Source of the DNA: Solen grandis
Taxonomy: Eukaryota; Mollusca; Bivalvia; Adapedonta; Solenidae
DNA: 64,000 bases
NCBI GenBank assembly: GCA_021229015.1
Contig: CM037783.1
Location: 3,750,725 to 3,814,724, forward strand
Reading direction: 5' to 3'
In this document: positions 37,501 to 46,384 of the stretch, in pieces
How positions within the stretch are numbered: the stretch's first letter is position 1
Layout of the letters: each line of letters starts with the position of its first letter
Program-made: the position numbers and the translations under genes
The notes under the pieces: generated by a model
Told to the model about the DNA's origin: nothing
Seen by the model: the letters and a program-made list of their open reading frames with translations, nothing else
The model's database searches: none

Positions 37501-40500
37501 TAACACTTGATGGAATATATTACAAATTATGGCCCCTTTTTGTCGAGCCCGCTTGCGGTAAGCTCGACTTTAAGTTTTCACATGGCAGTTCGGTGTATAT
37601 ATGTGCATGCGTGTCCGTCCTGTTTGGTCTTGTCTGGGTTGTAACTTCATAGTGGAATTGAAGGATTCTCAAATAATGTGGCACAAATGTCAACTCAGTG
37701 AGACGGAGTGTCATGCTCAAGAACGAGTTTATAGCTCAAGGTCAAGGTCACAGATGGGGGTCAAAGGTAAAAAACATGTACTTTTTTGCTTGTCCGGGTT
37801 GTATCTTCATCATGGATTGAAGGATTCTCAAATAGTTTGGCACAAATGTCAAGCTCAATGAGACAGAGTGTCAAGTTCAGTGAGATGGAGTGTCATGCAC
37901 AAGAAAAAGATCCATAGCTCAAAGGTCAAGGTCACAGATGGTGGTCAAAGTTCAAAAACATGTACTTTTTTGCTTGTCCAGGCTTAACTTCATCATGGAT
38001 GGAAGGATTTTCAAATACTTTTGCACAAATGTCAAGCTCAGTGAGACGGAGTGTCATGCACAAGAACCAGATTTTTAGCTCAAAGGTCAAGGTCACACTT
38101 AAAATTAAATGTAAAAAAATGATCTAAAACAGCTTATCCGGACCATTACTCCTCATAATTGGGGATCCTCTAATAACTTGACACAAATGTCGAACTAAGT
38201 GAAATGTTGTGTCATGCACAAGAACCAGAATCGTAGTTCAAAGTTCAAGGTCATACTTTGAGGTCAAAGGTTCAAAATGAGTTCATTTTTGAATGTCTGT
38301 GCTTTACTTCCCAATGGATTGAGGGATTCTCAAGAGACAGTGTGTTGTGCACAATGTTCAAGTTTTACATAGAGGTCAAAGGTCAAGGAGTTGGATTTGC
38401 TTGTCCAGGTTGTAACTTAGACATGGATTACAGCATCTTCAAACAGCTTGGCAGTTATGTTAACCTCAATGAAGCATAGTGTCTTGCAGAAGAGTTTGGT
38501 CCCTAGCTCAAAGGTCTAGGTCACACTATGAGGTCAAAGGTCGTGGAGTTGGATTTGCTTTTCTGGGCTGTAACTTAGACATGTATTACAGGGTTTTCAA
38601 ATAACTTTGTAGTTATGTAACCTCAATTAGACCTAGAGTTAGGCACAAGAGTTTTGCCCCTTGCTCAAAGGTCAAGGTCACACCTAGCAGTAAGATCTCA
38701 TGGTGTTGGATTTGCTTGTCTGAGCTGTAACTTTGACATGGATTTTTAGCTCACCTGAGCACTTGTGCTCAGGGTGAGCTTTTGTGACAGGTTTTTGTCC
38801 GTCATGCGAAGTCTGTCGACAACAATTGCTTGTGAACACTCTAGAGGCCACACTTTTGGCTCATTCTTCATGAAACTTGGTCAGGATGTTTGTCTACATG
38901 ATATCTCGGATGAGTATCTTAGAAAAACCTTGTGAACACTCTAGAGGCAACAGTTTTGGCCCAATCTTCATGAAATTTGGTCAGGATGTAAAAAAACACC
39001 CTCACCAAATTTCATGAATATTGGACCAAAACTGTTGCCTCTAGAGTGTTCACATAAGTTGGCAGTAATGTTTGCCTAAATGATCAGAAGTGTTAAGCAC
39101 AAGAGTTGGTCCATAGTTTCAAGGTCAAAGTCATACTTAGAAGTGAAGGTCATCACACTGGATTTGCATTTTTGGGCTGTTCTTTTTCTCTGGATCAGAG
39201 GATTCTCAAATGATTTGGCAGTAAGTTTTGCCTCATTGAGATGATGTATCACACATAAGATTTGGGTCCCTAGCTCCATGGTCAGGGTCACATTAGAGGT
39301 GAAAGGGGCACCTTAGTCCGCAGGCTCAACATGTTGCCCTTTGGCATCAAGTTAACTTAGAAATTTTGGTTAAAGTTGTGCATGCAAAGAATTTTATGCT
39401 TATATTTCAAAACTAGGCATGGGATTGATTTTAAATTCATAAACCTATTTAGGGGTATTACTCTGTCAAGTTATATCATTTTTGACTATTATTACAGGGT
39501 GTAAGAAGGGCAAGAATTAAAATAGTTTTACCAACAAGCATTTTGAATAGTCGAGCGTGCTGTCCTCTGACAGCTCTTGTTAAATGATGATCTGATGGCT
39601 TATCAGTGAGATGCTATAAGGGAAAAAAATCAAGCCGGAGATATAGAAATTTTCTACCATTCAATGCACAATTTATATTTTGGGGTTTTAATGCTTTTGT
39701 AGCAAAAAAATTTAACTTAGTTACATGTGCAGTTACATGTGCATTTTTTGCACTTATTTACATACTTGGTTTTTTGAAATGCAAAATAAGGTATCTCCCT
39801 TTCCATCCAGCATCTGCATATGTCACAACTTATGACTAATCTGCTGACAATTCTGCTTGAACACCCACATGTAACTAAATAACAATGACCATGTATGTTA
39901 CTGTAGATTAAGGAACTGGTGAGCCCAAACCCTGACCTGATGGGGAAACCCTTGCTGAAGGTGAGGCTGTCTGACAAGCAGTGGGAAAACATACACAAGA
40001 TCAACATGGTGCTGTCAGAGGAGTACCGCACAAGACGGGAACTGCTTCTGAAGCGTTTAGATGTCACCATACAGTCCTTTATGTGGTCTGACAAAGCAAA
40101 GGTCAGGAAATACATCTACATTGCTTTGATTCTTTTAGCTCACTTAAGCACATGTGCTCTGGATCAGCAATTAGGATAAATGAAATTCTGTTGTCCATCT
40201 GTCATCAACAATAAGTTTGCTCTCTAGCAGCTTCATTTCTTAAGCAATCATCATCAAACTTTATGGCAATGTTTATAGCCATAAACACTTGCCCAAGTTT
40301 GATTATGCTGATATAGGTAAATTAGGTTAGGAGTTTTGGCCCTTTTAATTTTAAAAAATACCAGATTTCACTTTGTTTGCAATCTAGCATCTTCATTTCA
40401 TTAGCAGTAATCTTCAAACTTCATGACAATGTTTATACCATAATCTCTTGCCCAAGTTCAATTGTAACTGATATTACCCATTTAGGTCAGGAGTTATGGC

Positions 40501-43500
40501 CCTTTTGATACACAGAAATGCCAGATTCATATTGTTTGCACTCTAGCAGCTTCATTTCTTAAGCAATCATCTTCAAGCTTCATGGCAATGTTTATACCTC
40601 TAATCTCTCATTCAATTGTTGCTGATATTGCCAGGTTAGGTAAGAAGTTATGGCCCTTTTAATATTACTTAGCTATGACCTTCAAATTTTGATCACATGT
40701 ACTTTTTGGTTTGTGGAATTGAAATGATCTTGCTGTATTTCTGCATGTTGTATGTATTTAATGCAACTATGCTATAATATAGTAATTTGTTCAGGCAATC
40801 TGAATCAAGACAATATTTCACAGTTGAGCGTCTTCAGGGCTATCTTGGCCCTCTTATTTAGCATTTGCCTCTGTAATGAGAGATGGGACAATTTTACAAA
40901 TAGTATTAGCTCAGGAAAGTTCTTGGTGTTAGTCAGATTGGGAAAGTTAGTCAGATTTGGGAAAGTTTTATATCTCCTTATGCATAGTGATGTTCTGATT
41001 CACAGCATCCCAGTCTTTTGTCCACTTAATATCCCCAGAAACATGACACAAAATGTAGTTATATAGTAACATTACATATTTATAATCTTAAGTACAAAAA
41101 CACTTACATCCTGAGAAACCCTATTTTGTCTGGTTGTTACTTTATAAACTATACTATGTTTTTATGGGGGAGACATATTGATTTTGTTAGAGTTGTCTGT
41201 CTGTCTATCACACTTAACTCAATAGGTATCAAAGCTATGAACTTGAAACTTCACAGGTGGATAGATCTCATTGAGGAGGAGAGTCATGCACAATGCTATG
41301 CGCAAAACTATGTGCATCATATGTTTGGAGTTATTGCCCTTTGTTAAATTCATACTTAATTTTTGTCTGGAGCAAACTCAAAACAAATCAAAGCCATTAA
41401 ATTGAAACTTTACAGGTGGATAAATCATAGAGAGAAGTTCATGCACAAGAACCGTAAATCTGTGCATAATATTTTTGGAGTTATTGCCCTTTGTTAAATT
41501 TCATACTTAAAATTTGACTGGAGCATACCTCAAAAAGTATTAAAGCTATTAACTTGAAAACTTAACAGGTAGATAGATCTCATGAAGAAGTGTCATGGAC
41601 AAGAAACCTTTGTTTTTTGGAGTTATTACCCTTCATTAAATTTCATACTTTTTATACCCCCAAAGCTATAGCTTTGGCAGCATAATAAAATCAGACCATC
41701 CATCCATGAGTGTGTATGTATGTCAGTCCGTCCGAGCATTTTTGTTTCCGGACACTTCACTTTGTTTTGCATGCATGCATTTTGATATAATTTTGGCATC
41801 AATGATCTCTTTAAAAGCGACACTCAAAGGTCCGGAACCTGACAGTAACTCTGTTCTGGATGGATGGATATTTAAATAATTTGGTATCAGTTATCTCCTC
41901 AAGATGATGAAGTGTCACGTAAAAGATCCAGGTTTGTAACCAAAGGTCAAGGTCTCAATCATAGATCGAAAGTCATAAAATTGGGTATTTTTGGTTTCTG
42001 GACATTAACTCAGTCCTGGTTGGATGGATATTTATATAACTTGGTATCAATGATCTCCTCAAGAAGAGGAAGTGTCACATGAAAGATCCAGGTTGTAACT
42101 CAAAGATCAAGGTCACAGTAAACAATCAAAGGTCATAAAATGGGAATATTCTTTGGTTTCTGGATACTAACTCTGTCCTGGATGGATGGATATTTGCACC
42201 CACTGGCATGTAACTTCATATACAGACAGAACATATGAAAGAAAGTGCAGATTACAAGACCAATAACTCTTAAACTTCAATATATTTTGAGTTGCTCCAT
42301 TTGTTGATGGAGCTGTTGGGAAGGGGACACACGCTTAAATAGTTTTCCAAGGAACACCCAAGTCTGGTGTACATCAAGTATGTACTAAAATCTGCTAAAA
42401 CGAAAAAAAAGTTCTGTGTCATAGAAACTCTTTGGGGGCAAATGTCACTGACTGACAGTTCTTGTTTTTTAATTAAGAGCATTACTCACGCACTATGAGA
42501 TATATTAAACCTTGAAACTTTATAGGTGGATAGATTACATGGAGGAGAATTGTAGTGCACAGGAACCTTAATTCTGCTAATCATATTTTTGAGTTATTGC
42601 CCTTTGTTAATTTTCATATTCAATTAAGTTTTGTCTGGAGCATAACTCATGCACTATGAGACAAATAACCTTTATACTGCATAGCTGGGTAGACCTTTTA
42701 GACGAGAATTGCACTACACAAGAACATAATCCATTTCCAAGGTTTCTTGTTGGAGTTTTTCCCCTTTTATACAATTCCGTGTCCTTAAGATAACTCCAGT
42801 TCAGCTCATGCTATTGAAACAAAATTTCAGTTTTGGAAAGAAATTGATGAGAGGAAGTGTCACACACAAGGTCCTTATCTCTGGGCGAAGCTTGGTCAAT
42901 ATAGTCAGCCCTGTAACTATTTATTCCATGAATACTGATGACATAATTACTGTAAAAATTCAATGAATATTAACAATGTGAATTAAAACAATAGTTTTTT
43001 GTTTGCATGAATGTACTCCTATACTGCAAACGTTTTGTACCCTAGTACCCATGTAAAATAATAATAATGTATTCCTATTTTCAAGTCACTGCTTGCAAAA
43101 GTGAGGTAATGTTTTGGTAACTGAAGTCATGATAGAATTACTTTTTCAAAGCAAATAAAGCAGATCATGATGTGTGTCACAGAGTTTGTGTGTGTATGTG
43201 AGGGGATGGTGGTGCGGGGAGACATCAGTTTTCTATAAAAACAAATCTCTGGATTAATTCTAAGTGACAGTTTGAATCAGACAATGAAATAAAGTTGTGT
43301 TTAGATAATTGCTAAGTAATAAAGGAATGATTTATAATAACTGTAATCAAAAGTTAGTTGAGGTTAGTGTAGCTTTTAAACAAGGTCTTATTATATATAC
43401 AGTTGTTGAAAATCAATCTGCTATATGTGACATGTCACAAATTAAATCTCTAGAAATTTACTTAGTTTAATGTGTATCAGTATTGCTGTTACAAGAAATG

Positions 43501-45011
43501 AAAATCATAAGTGACAGTTATTTTATTAGAGGACCATTTCATTAAGATGCTTTTAAGATTATATTTATGTATTTTTAGCTCGACTATTCGAAGAATATGA
43601 GAGCTATTGTAGTCACCTGGCGTCGGCGTTGGCGTTGCAGCTTTTGGTTAAAGTTTGGCCTGCAAGTTACTATCAACCTTATATCTCAATAACCGTTTAT
43701 GGTATTGACTTGAAAGTTTATAAATATGTTCAGGGGCATCAGACAACCAAGGTAGATAACTCTTGATGGAATATATTACAAATTATGGCCCCTTTTTAAC
43801 TTAGAAATTTTGGTTAAAGTTTTGCATGCAAGGTACTTTCATGCTTATATCTCAGTATCCAGGCATGCAATTGATTTTAAACATCTTTAATATGTTTAGG
43901 GGTATCATACTTTCATGGTAGATAACTCTTGATGGAATATGTTACAAATTATTGCCCTTTTAAACTTAGAAATTTTGGTTTAAGTTTTGCATGCAAGGTA
44001 CTTTCATGCTTATATCTCAGTATCCAGGCATGCAATTGATTTTAAACATCTTTAATATGTTTAGGGGTATCATACTTTCATGGTAGATAACTCTTGATGG
44101 AATATGTTACAAATTATTGCCCTTTTTTACATAGACATTTTGGTTAAAGTTTTGCATGCAAGGTATTTTCATGCTAATATCTCAGTATCCAGGCATGGGA
44201 TTGATTTGAAACATCTTTAATATGTTTAGGAGTATCATTCTATCAAGGTAGATAACTTTTGATGGAATATATTACAAGTTATGGCCCCTTTTTAAACTTA
44301 GAAATGTTGGTTTAAGTTTTGCATGCAAGATACTTTCATGCTTATATCTCAGAGTCCAGGCATGGGATTGATTTGAAACATCTTTAATATGTTTAGGGGT
44401 AACATACTATAAAGGAAGATAACACTTGATGGAATATATTAAAAATTATGACCCCTTTTTAACTTATAATTTTGGTTAAATTTTTGCATTCAAGCTACTA
44501 TCCAGCTTATATCTCAGAAATTGCTTGTGGAATTGACTAGAAAGTTAAGGAGTGTCTTCTGGGGCATCAGAAAACTAAGGAGGATAACTTTTGGACTGAA
44601 TTTTATACCAATTATGGCCCTTTTCTAACTTGGAGTTTTGGTTAAAATTTTGCATGCACAGTGTTATTGTGCTTATGTCTCAGTAACTAGGCATGGGATT
44701 GATTTTAGACATCATAAAAATATTAAGGGGTATCAGACTATCAAGGTATATCATTTTTGACTATTATTATGTACGGGGTATGTGAAGGGCAAGAATTGAA
44801 ATAGATTTCATTTGATTTACCAACAAGCATTTTGAATAGTCGAGCATGCTGTCCTCTGACAGCTCTTGTTATACAAGCTGTTGCTTAAACAGGTTTGTAT
44901 ATATTTTTTAGCAATTTGAGAACAAAATAGCTGAGTCTTATCAACCTCTCCGTCGGGCAATGAAGACAGTAACAGAAGTTGCTGTTCCTCAGATATTGTC
45001 TGCAAGAGATG
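23004..45011 (+). CDS. FAM98: FAM98 family protein, 8 exons, 3' end missing
   Basis: Eight exons (23004-23041, 28141-28289, 29166-29222, 30082-30159, 30823-30926, 31742-31852, 39907-40101, 44912-45011) join in phase into 277 codons. The product follows FAM98A/B: an N-terminal ILDSLEDIGY block, the calponin-homology-like region, then KRLDVTIQSFMWSDKAK (about residues 228-244) and the helix ending QILSARD. Vertebrate FAM98B is a subunit of the tRNA-splicing ligase complex with RTCB, DDX1 and RTRAF; FAM98A binds RNA and is methylated by PRMT1. The A/B split is a vertebrate matter, so only the family is named. Family members continue with a conserved segment and a Gly/Arg-rich tail (human FAM98A is about 518 residues). 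Those exons are not seen; they may lie in the gap at 46150-46249 or be lost by a misjoin. All introns are GT-AG. Confidence 0.93.
23255..23496 (-). mobile_element. piggyBac-like MITE, copy 2, in FAM98 intron 1
   Basis: A 234-bp inverted copy of the element at 18705-18938, again between two TTAA tetranucleotides. One terminal base differs (GCC instead of CCC at 23259). The central hairpin arms are kept, with a few changes. It lies about 210 bp after exon 1. Confidence 0.8.
23497..26539. other. FAM98 intron 1, 5' part, with CT microsatellites
   Basis: (CT)n tracts lie near 25070-25103 and 25225-25256. A patch near 24370-24450 repeats AATGTGACATTTT-like words. No coding or named repeat seen. 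Confidence 0.5.
26540..27753 (+). mobile_element. Helentron-like element, AGCTCACCTGAGC family, most complete copy
   Basis: It opens with a 34-nt palindrome at 26540-26573 (AGCTCACCTGAGCAC facing GTGCTCATGGTGAGCT). The 10 bp GCTCACCTGA at 26541-26550 return inverted as TCAGGTGAGC at 27716-27725. They are followed by the hairpin AGGGCCATCATGGCCCT (27731-27747) and CTTGTT. Between them, a unit containing CATCAGGCCTAGAGCTTAGA and CCCCCGCACCAGGGGTCAC repeats about 4.5 times at roughly 165-bp spacing. No coding sequence. Other copies of this family lie at 30401, 33281, 38748, 40137, 45435, 57561 (minus) and 58777. Confidence 0.7.
27754..28140. other. FAM98 intron 1, 3' end
   Basis: Unique AT-rich sequence ending in the exon 2 acceptor (TTTATTTGTCTGTTTTGACTAG). 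Confidence 0.6.
28141..28289 (+). CDS. FAM98: FAM98 exon 2
   Basis: Acceptor TTTTGACTAG|G, donor ACTG|GTAACT. Encodes residues 13-62, including ALEVGAQSREFTELVAWL, which aligns with the family block AVSAGASSPEFTKLCAWL. It forms part of the N-terminal calponin-homology-like fold. Confidence 0.93.
28290..29165. other. FAM98 intron 2
   Basis: 876-bp intron. Apart from the tRNA-like remnant at 28994-29072 I see nothing specific. Confidence 0.7.
28994..29072 (-). repeat. tRNA-like remnant (SINE head or tRNA pseudogene)
   Basis: On the minus strand GGCTTGGTTAGAGTGC resembles box A, and CTGGGTTTGAGTCCCAG forms a perfect 5-bp T-arm with a TTTGAGT loop. The acceptor stem only partly pairs (GGATCAT against ATAGTCC) and the anticodon arm is degraded, so a working tRNA is unlikely. 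Confidence 0.45.
29166..29222 (+). CDS. FAM98: FAM98 exon 3
   Basis: Acceptor TTTTACAG|GG, donor TATG|GTATGT. Encodes PDDAANFLMELSGFLREY, with glycine codons split at both ends. It aligns with the family segment ending LEVSGLLGEMN. Confidence 0.9.
29223..30081. other. FAM98 intron 3
   Basis: 859-bp intron of AT-rich unique sequence. The open frame that runs into exon 4 from 29853 is intron read-through. Confidence 0.7.
30082..30159 (+). CDS. FAM98: FAM98 exon 4
   Basis: Acceptor CTTTCTCCAG|GC, donor CTAG|GTGTGT. Encodes CPYKVLTDGPITQRLATRES and KLQLL, aligning with the family motif NCPYLSLTSGDVTKRL. Confidence 0.92.
30401..30549 (+). mobile_element. Helentron-like element, 5' fragment
   Basis: The family's opening palindrome is present but worn (AGCTCACCTGAACAAGAAGT, then GCTCAAGGTGATCT), followed by about 115 bp of body. 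The 3' end with subterminal repeat and hairpin is absent; the sequence passes into a SINE. Confidence 0.55.
30555..30630 (+). repeat. SINE with internal deletion
   Basis: CCCCGGTGGCTAAGTGCGTA supplies the tRNA-like box A. It passes almost at once to TAAAAAATGGTACTGGTATA, which is the inverse of the body at 180-205 in the SINE at the window start. Box B is missing. Confidence 0.5.
30823..30926 (+). CDS. FAM98: FAM98 exon 5
   Basis: Acceptor TTTGACAG|AT, donor CCAG|GTAATT. Encodes FLITELQAVRMVASRNPVLL and a Pro/Ala-rich linker ending AEVADQ. FLITELQAVRM matches YLISELEAARM of vertebrate FAM98A. Ends in phase 0. Confidence 0.92.
30927..31741. other. FAM98 intron 5, with (TACA)n microsatellite
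   Basis: 815-bp intron with about eleven TACA units at 31543-31587. Nothing else recognised. Confidence 0.7.
31742..31852 (+). CDS. FAM98: FAM98 exon 6
   Basis: Acceptor TCCTACACAG|TAT, donor CAAG|GTATGC. Encodes residues 143-179, including IALGFPKPPINITPFQLFSK, which matches the family signature IALGMSKPPANITMFQFF. 37 codons, phase 0 at both ends. Confidence 0.95.
31853..33280. other. FAM98 intron 6, 5' part
   Basis: AT-rich unique sequence; no recognisable repeat or coding segment. Confidence 0.5.
33281..33722 (+). mobile_element. Helentron-like element, short complete copy
   Basis: About 440 bp with both ends of the AGCTCACCTGAGC family: a 5' palindrome at 33281-33313 (TCTCACCTGAGCACAACGTG...), a 3' subterminal inverted repeat TCAGGTGAGC at 33684-33693, then the hairpin AGGGCCATCATGACCCT and CTTGTTT. 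Its core is shorter than in the copy at 26540. Confidence 0.65.
33723..34415. other. FAM98 intron 6, with GA, G and A tracts
   Basis: Unique sequence, then (GA)n near 34278-34316, a run of about 20 G at 34322-34341 and an A-rich tract to 34391. The A/T tracts next to the LINE remnant may be its tail. Confidence 0.5.
34416..35636 (-). pseudogene. Non-LTR retrotransposon remnant: endonuclease N-terminus joined to RT C-terminus
   Basis: Minus strand, inside FAM98 intron 6. From 35636 the frame encodes a hydrophobic stretch (IVTIFLLLILLIL), then SGDIHPNPGP, then the start of an APE-type endonuclease (FSIVHYNIQSIANKI, ILCFTETWLG). The frame passes without a break into the C-terminal part of a reverse transcriptase protein (KVHKHLGIHLSTDCSWNDHI, FVRPILEYADIVWDN). 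The catalytic endonuclease residues and the YADD region are missing, so a central deletion joined the two ends in frame. A TAA at 34905-34907 ends this part. The same frame resumes at 34898 with the C-terminal zinc-knuckle-like block (ADSPLCACGMIETPFHFLLE). CR1/Jockey-like by style; not functional. Confidence 0.8.
35637..36989. other. FAM98 intron 6, middle
   Basis: Unique sequence plus an isolated 17-nt palindrome AGGGTCATGATGACCCT at 36368-36384. 36100-36340 is more GC-rich and contains ATTTGCAT (about 36193-36200), an octamer-like word. No exon found. Confidence 0.45.
37541..39350 (+). mobile_element. Helentron-like element, GTCGAGCCCGC family, nested
   Basis: It starts with the palindrome GTCGAGCCCGCTT / GCGGTAAGCTCGAC at 37542-37568. 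It ends with a worn inverted repeat GCAGGCTCAAC (two changes from the expected GCGGGCTCGAC), a small hairpin TGCCCTTTGGCA and TCAAGTT near 39350. The body has five or more units of about 160-190 bp, each with TCAAAGGTCAAGGTCACA. It sits between two T residues of the outer element and is itself interrupted at 38741-39058. Confidence 0.6.
38748..39058 (+). mobile_element. Helentron-like element, AGCTCACC family, third nesting level
   Basis: The 5' palindrome is AGCTCACCTGAGCACTTGTG with CTCAGGGTGAGCT (38748-38780). The sequence breaks into the GTCGAGCCCGC element after GACATGGATT, which continues at about 39057 with GTTGGCAGTAATG. The normal 3' end is absent. In its place, 38931-38981 is followed by its own inverse at 39004-39054, making a long hairpin. 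Confidence 0.55.
39582..39906. other. FAM98 intron 6, 3' end
   Basis: Unique sequence running to the exon 7 acceptor. No gene or repeat recognised. Confidence 0.6.
39907..40101 (+). CDS. FAM98: FAM98 exon 7
   Basis: Acceptor CTGTAG|ATT, donor GCAAAG|GTCAGG. Encodes 65 residues: the block GKPLLKVRLSDKQWENIHKI, then LLLKRLDVTIQSFMWSDKAK, the most conserved part of the family. The 8.05-kb intron before it carries a LINE remnant and nested rolling-circle-like elements. A further such element starts 36 bp after this exon. Confidence 0.96.
40137..40860 (+). mobile_element. Helentron-like element just after exon 7
   Basis: A worn copy of the AGCTCACC family. It begins AGCTCACTTAAGCACATGTG, has core units near 40210, 40385 and 40540 (CTAGCAGCTTCATTTCTTAA), and ends with the hairpin AGGGCTATCTTGGCCCT (40836-40852) and CTTATTT. 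It starts 36 bp after the exon 7 splice donor. Confidence 0.6.
40861..41162. other. FAM98 intron 7, unique segment
   Basis: No gene or repeat recognised. Confidence 0.5.
41163..42890 (+). repeat. Interspersed repeat with ~155-bp units, split by another element
   Basis: It begins near TATGGGGGAGACATATTG. Units carrying TTGAAACTTCACAGGTGGAT and TTTGGAGTTATTGCCCTTTG start near 41243, 41402 and 41553. The series stops at 41651 and resumes at about 42472. Ends are not well defined and no terminal inverted repeat was found. Confidence 0.5.
41655..42466 (+). mobile_element. Helentron-like element, CCCCCAAAGC family, nested
   Basis: The 5' palindrome CCAAAGCTATAGCTTTGG is at 41660-41677. CCCCCAAAG at 41657-41665 returns inverted as CTTTGGGGG at 42430-42438. 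It is followed by a small hairpin TGTCA/TGACA (42443-42457) and TTCTTGTT (42459-42466). Core units with AAAGATCCAGGTTTGTAAC and GGATGGATGGATATTT repeat at about 140-160 bp. It splits the repeat at 41163-42890. Confidence 0.65.
42891..43576. other. FAM98 intron 7, unique segment
   Basis: AT-rich with a short TG-rich patch near 43184. No gene or repeat recognised. Confidence 0.5.
43577..44870 (+). mobile_element. Helentron-like element, AGCTCGACTATTCG family, intact copy
   Basis: The opening hairpin at 43577-43605 pairs AGCTC with GAGCT and TATTC with GAATA. GCTCGACTATTC (43578-43589) returns exactly inverted as GAATAGTCGAGC (44834-44845). Then come the hairpin GCTGTCCTCTGACAGC (44848-44863) and TCTTGTT. 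The core unit, with TTTTGCATGCAAGGTACTTT, starts near 43821, 43986, 44151 and 44318, a spacing of 165-167 bp. It ends 41 bp before FAM98 exon 8. Confidence 0.7.
44912..45011 (+). CDS. FAM98: FAM98 exon 8 (last one visible)
   Basis: Acceptor ATTTTTTAG|CAA, donor GATG|GTAAGT. Encodes ENKIAESYQPLRRAMKTVTE and the run ending QILSARD, aligning with the FAM98A segment EKLAKVYQPKR...LLAARQD. It ends one base into the next codon, so at least one more exon is required. That exon is not found between here and 55354. Confidence 0.93.
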
Positions 45012-45434
45012 GTAAGTACCTAAATCATCATGAATCTATGTATGTATGATCATTCAGGAATACCATAATGAACACATTTTCATTTATGAATCAAACCAGT
45101 ATGAGATATGACAAAATATATACTCACTGCATGAAAGGCAAATACTGTAAAATGTTCCTTTCCATTATAGATATTATCATATATATGGTGTGTGTGTCCT
45201 ATAGTACCGGTAATCGCCTTCCATCAGTCAGTCTCTCATGCTTATTTTGTCAGCTGTCCAACTCAGATAGTTTCCATTGGATCTTCACCAAACTTGCTGA
45301 GAATGTTTGTAGGCATAAAATCTAGGCCACTAGATAACCAGCCAAACCACTTAAGGCATTTCAGAGTTATGTCCTTTGAATTAGTCAAAATTAGACATTT
45401 TAGCTTTATCTGTGCTGTAAGTCTAATTGTTTTT

Positions 45435-46149
45435 AGCTCACCTGAGCACAAAGTGCTCAAGGTGAGCTTTTGTGATCGCCCTGCGTCCGTCGTCGTGCGT
45501 CGTCAACAATTTGCTTTAAACGACATCTCCTCTGAAACCGCTTGACAGAATTAAATGAAACTTGGCAGGAATGTTCCTTGGGTGAGGCTCTACAAAAGTT
45601 GCTAAAATAAAGTTGATCCATGAAGAACTCTGGTTGCCATGGCAACAAAAAGAAAAAAAAATGAAAACTTTAAAAATCATCTCCTTCGTTAAAAAACATG
45701 GCCGCCAGGGGCGGGGCTTATTTGCCTTATATGTATATAGAGAAACCTTTAAACAACATCTCCTCTGAAACCACTGGACAGAATTTGATTAAACTTGGCA
45801 GGGATGATCCTTGGGTCAACCTTCACAAAAGTTGCTAAAATAAAGTTGATCCATGTAGAACTCTGGTTGCCATGGCAACAAAAAGAAAAAAAAAATGAAA
45901 ACTTTAAAAATCATCTCCTTCAAAACTACTGGCCAGATTTCAAAATAATTTGGTACAGATGTTCCTTGGGTCAACCTATACCAAAGTTGCTAAAATTATT
46001 CCAATCCGTTAAAAAACATGGCCGCCAGGGGCGGGGCTTATTTGCCTTATATGTATATAGAGAAACCTTTAAACAACATCTCCTCTGAAACCACTGGACA
46101 GAATTTGATTAAACTTGGCAGGGATGATCCTTGGGTCAACCTTCACAAA
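45435..46149 (+). mobile_element. Helentron-like element, AGCTCACC family, running into the gap
   Basis: The 5' palindrome is AGCTCACCTGAGCACAAAGT with GCTCAAGGTGAGCT (45435-45468). Core units follow. A 143-bp stretch at 45687-45829 is repeated without a single difference at 46007-46149, 320 bp later, and the second copy stops at the first N. Confidence 0.65.
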
Positions 46150-46249
46150 NNNNNNNNNNNNNNNNNNNNNNNNNNNNNNNNNNNNNNNNNNNNNNNNNNN
46201 NNNNNNNNNNNNNNNNNNNNNNNNNNNNNNNNNNNNNNNNNNNNNNNNN
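46150..46249. other. Assembly gap (100 N)
   Basis: Exactly 100 N, a usual placeholder for a gap of unknown length. It lies in a tandem-repeat element and downstream of the last visible FAM98 exon. Confidence 0.99.
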
Positions 46250-46384
46250 CATCATTGCATTTTGACCAAAAACAATATGGCGTTATTACTGGTTATTGTG
46301 ATTCTTGATAAAGCACTTTGGGAAAATTCTGCAATATATTCTGCATACTGTCCCCCTCTGTTTCCTGCATAAAACTAGAAATTA

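Larger units (their letters stand above)
36990..39581 (+). mobile_element. Helentron-like element, AGCTCGACTATTCG family, split by nested insertions
   Basis: The 5' end at 36990 (AGCTTCATTATTCGAAGTAT) and the 3' end match the copy at 43577-44870. The 3' end carries GAATAGTCGAGC at 39545-39556, the hairpin GCTGTCCTCTGACAGC at 39559-39574, then TCTTGTT. The body (GTTAAAGTTTTGCATGCAAG repeats) stops at 37540 after CCCCTTTTT and resumes at about 39351 with AACTTAGAAATTTTGG. The 1.8 kb between them is a different element. Confidence 0.65.
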
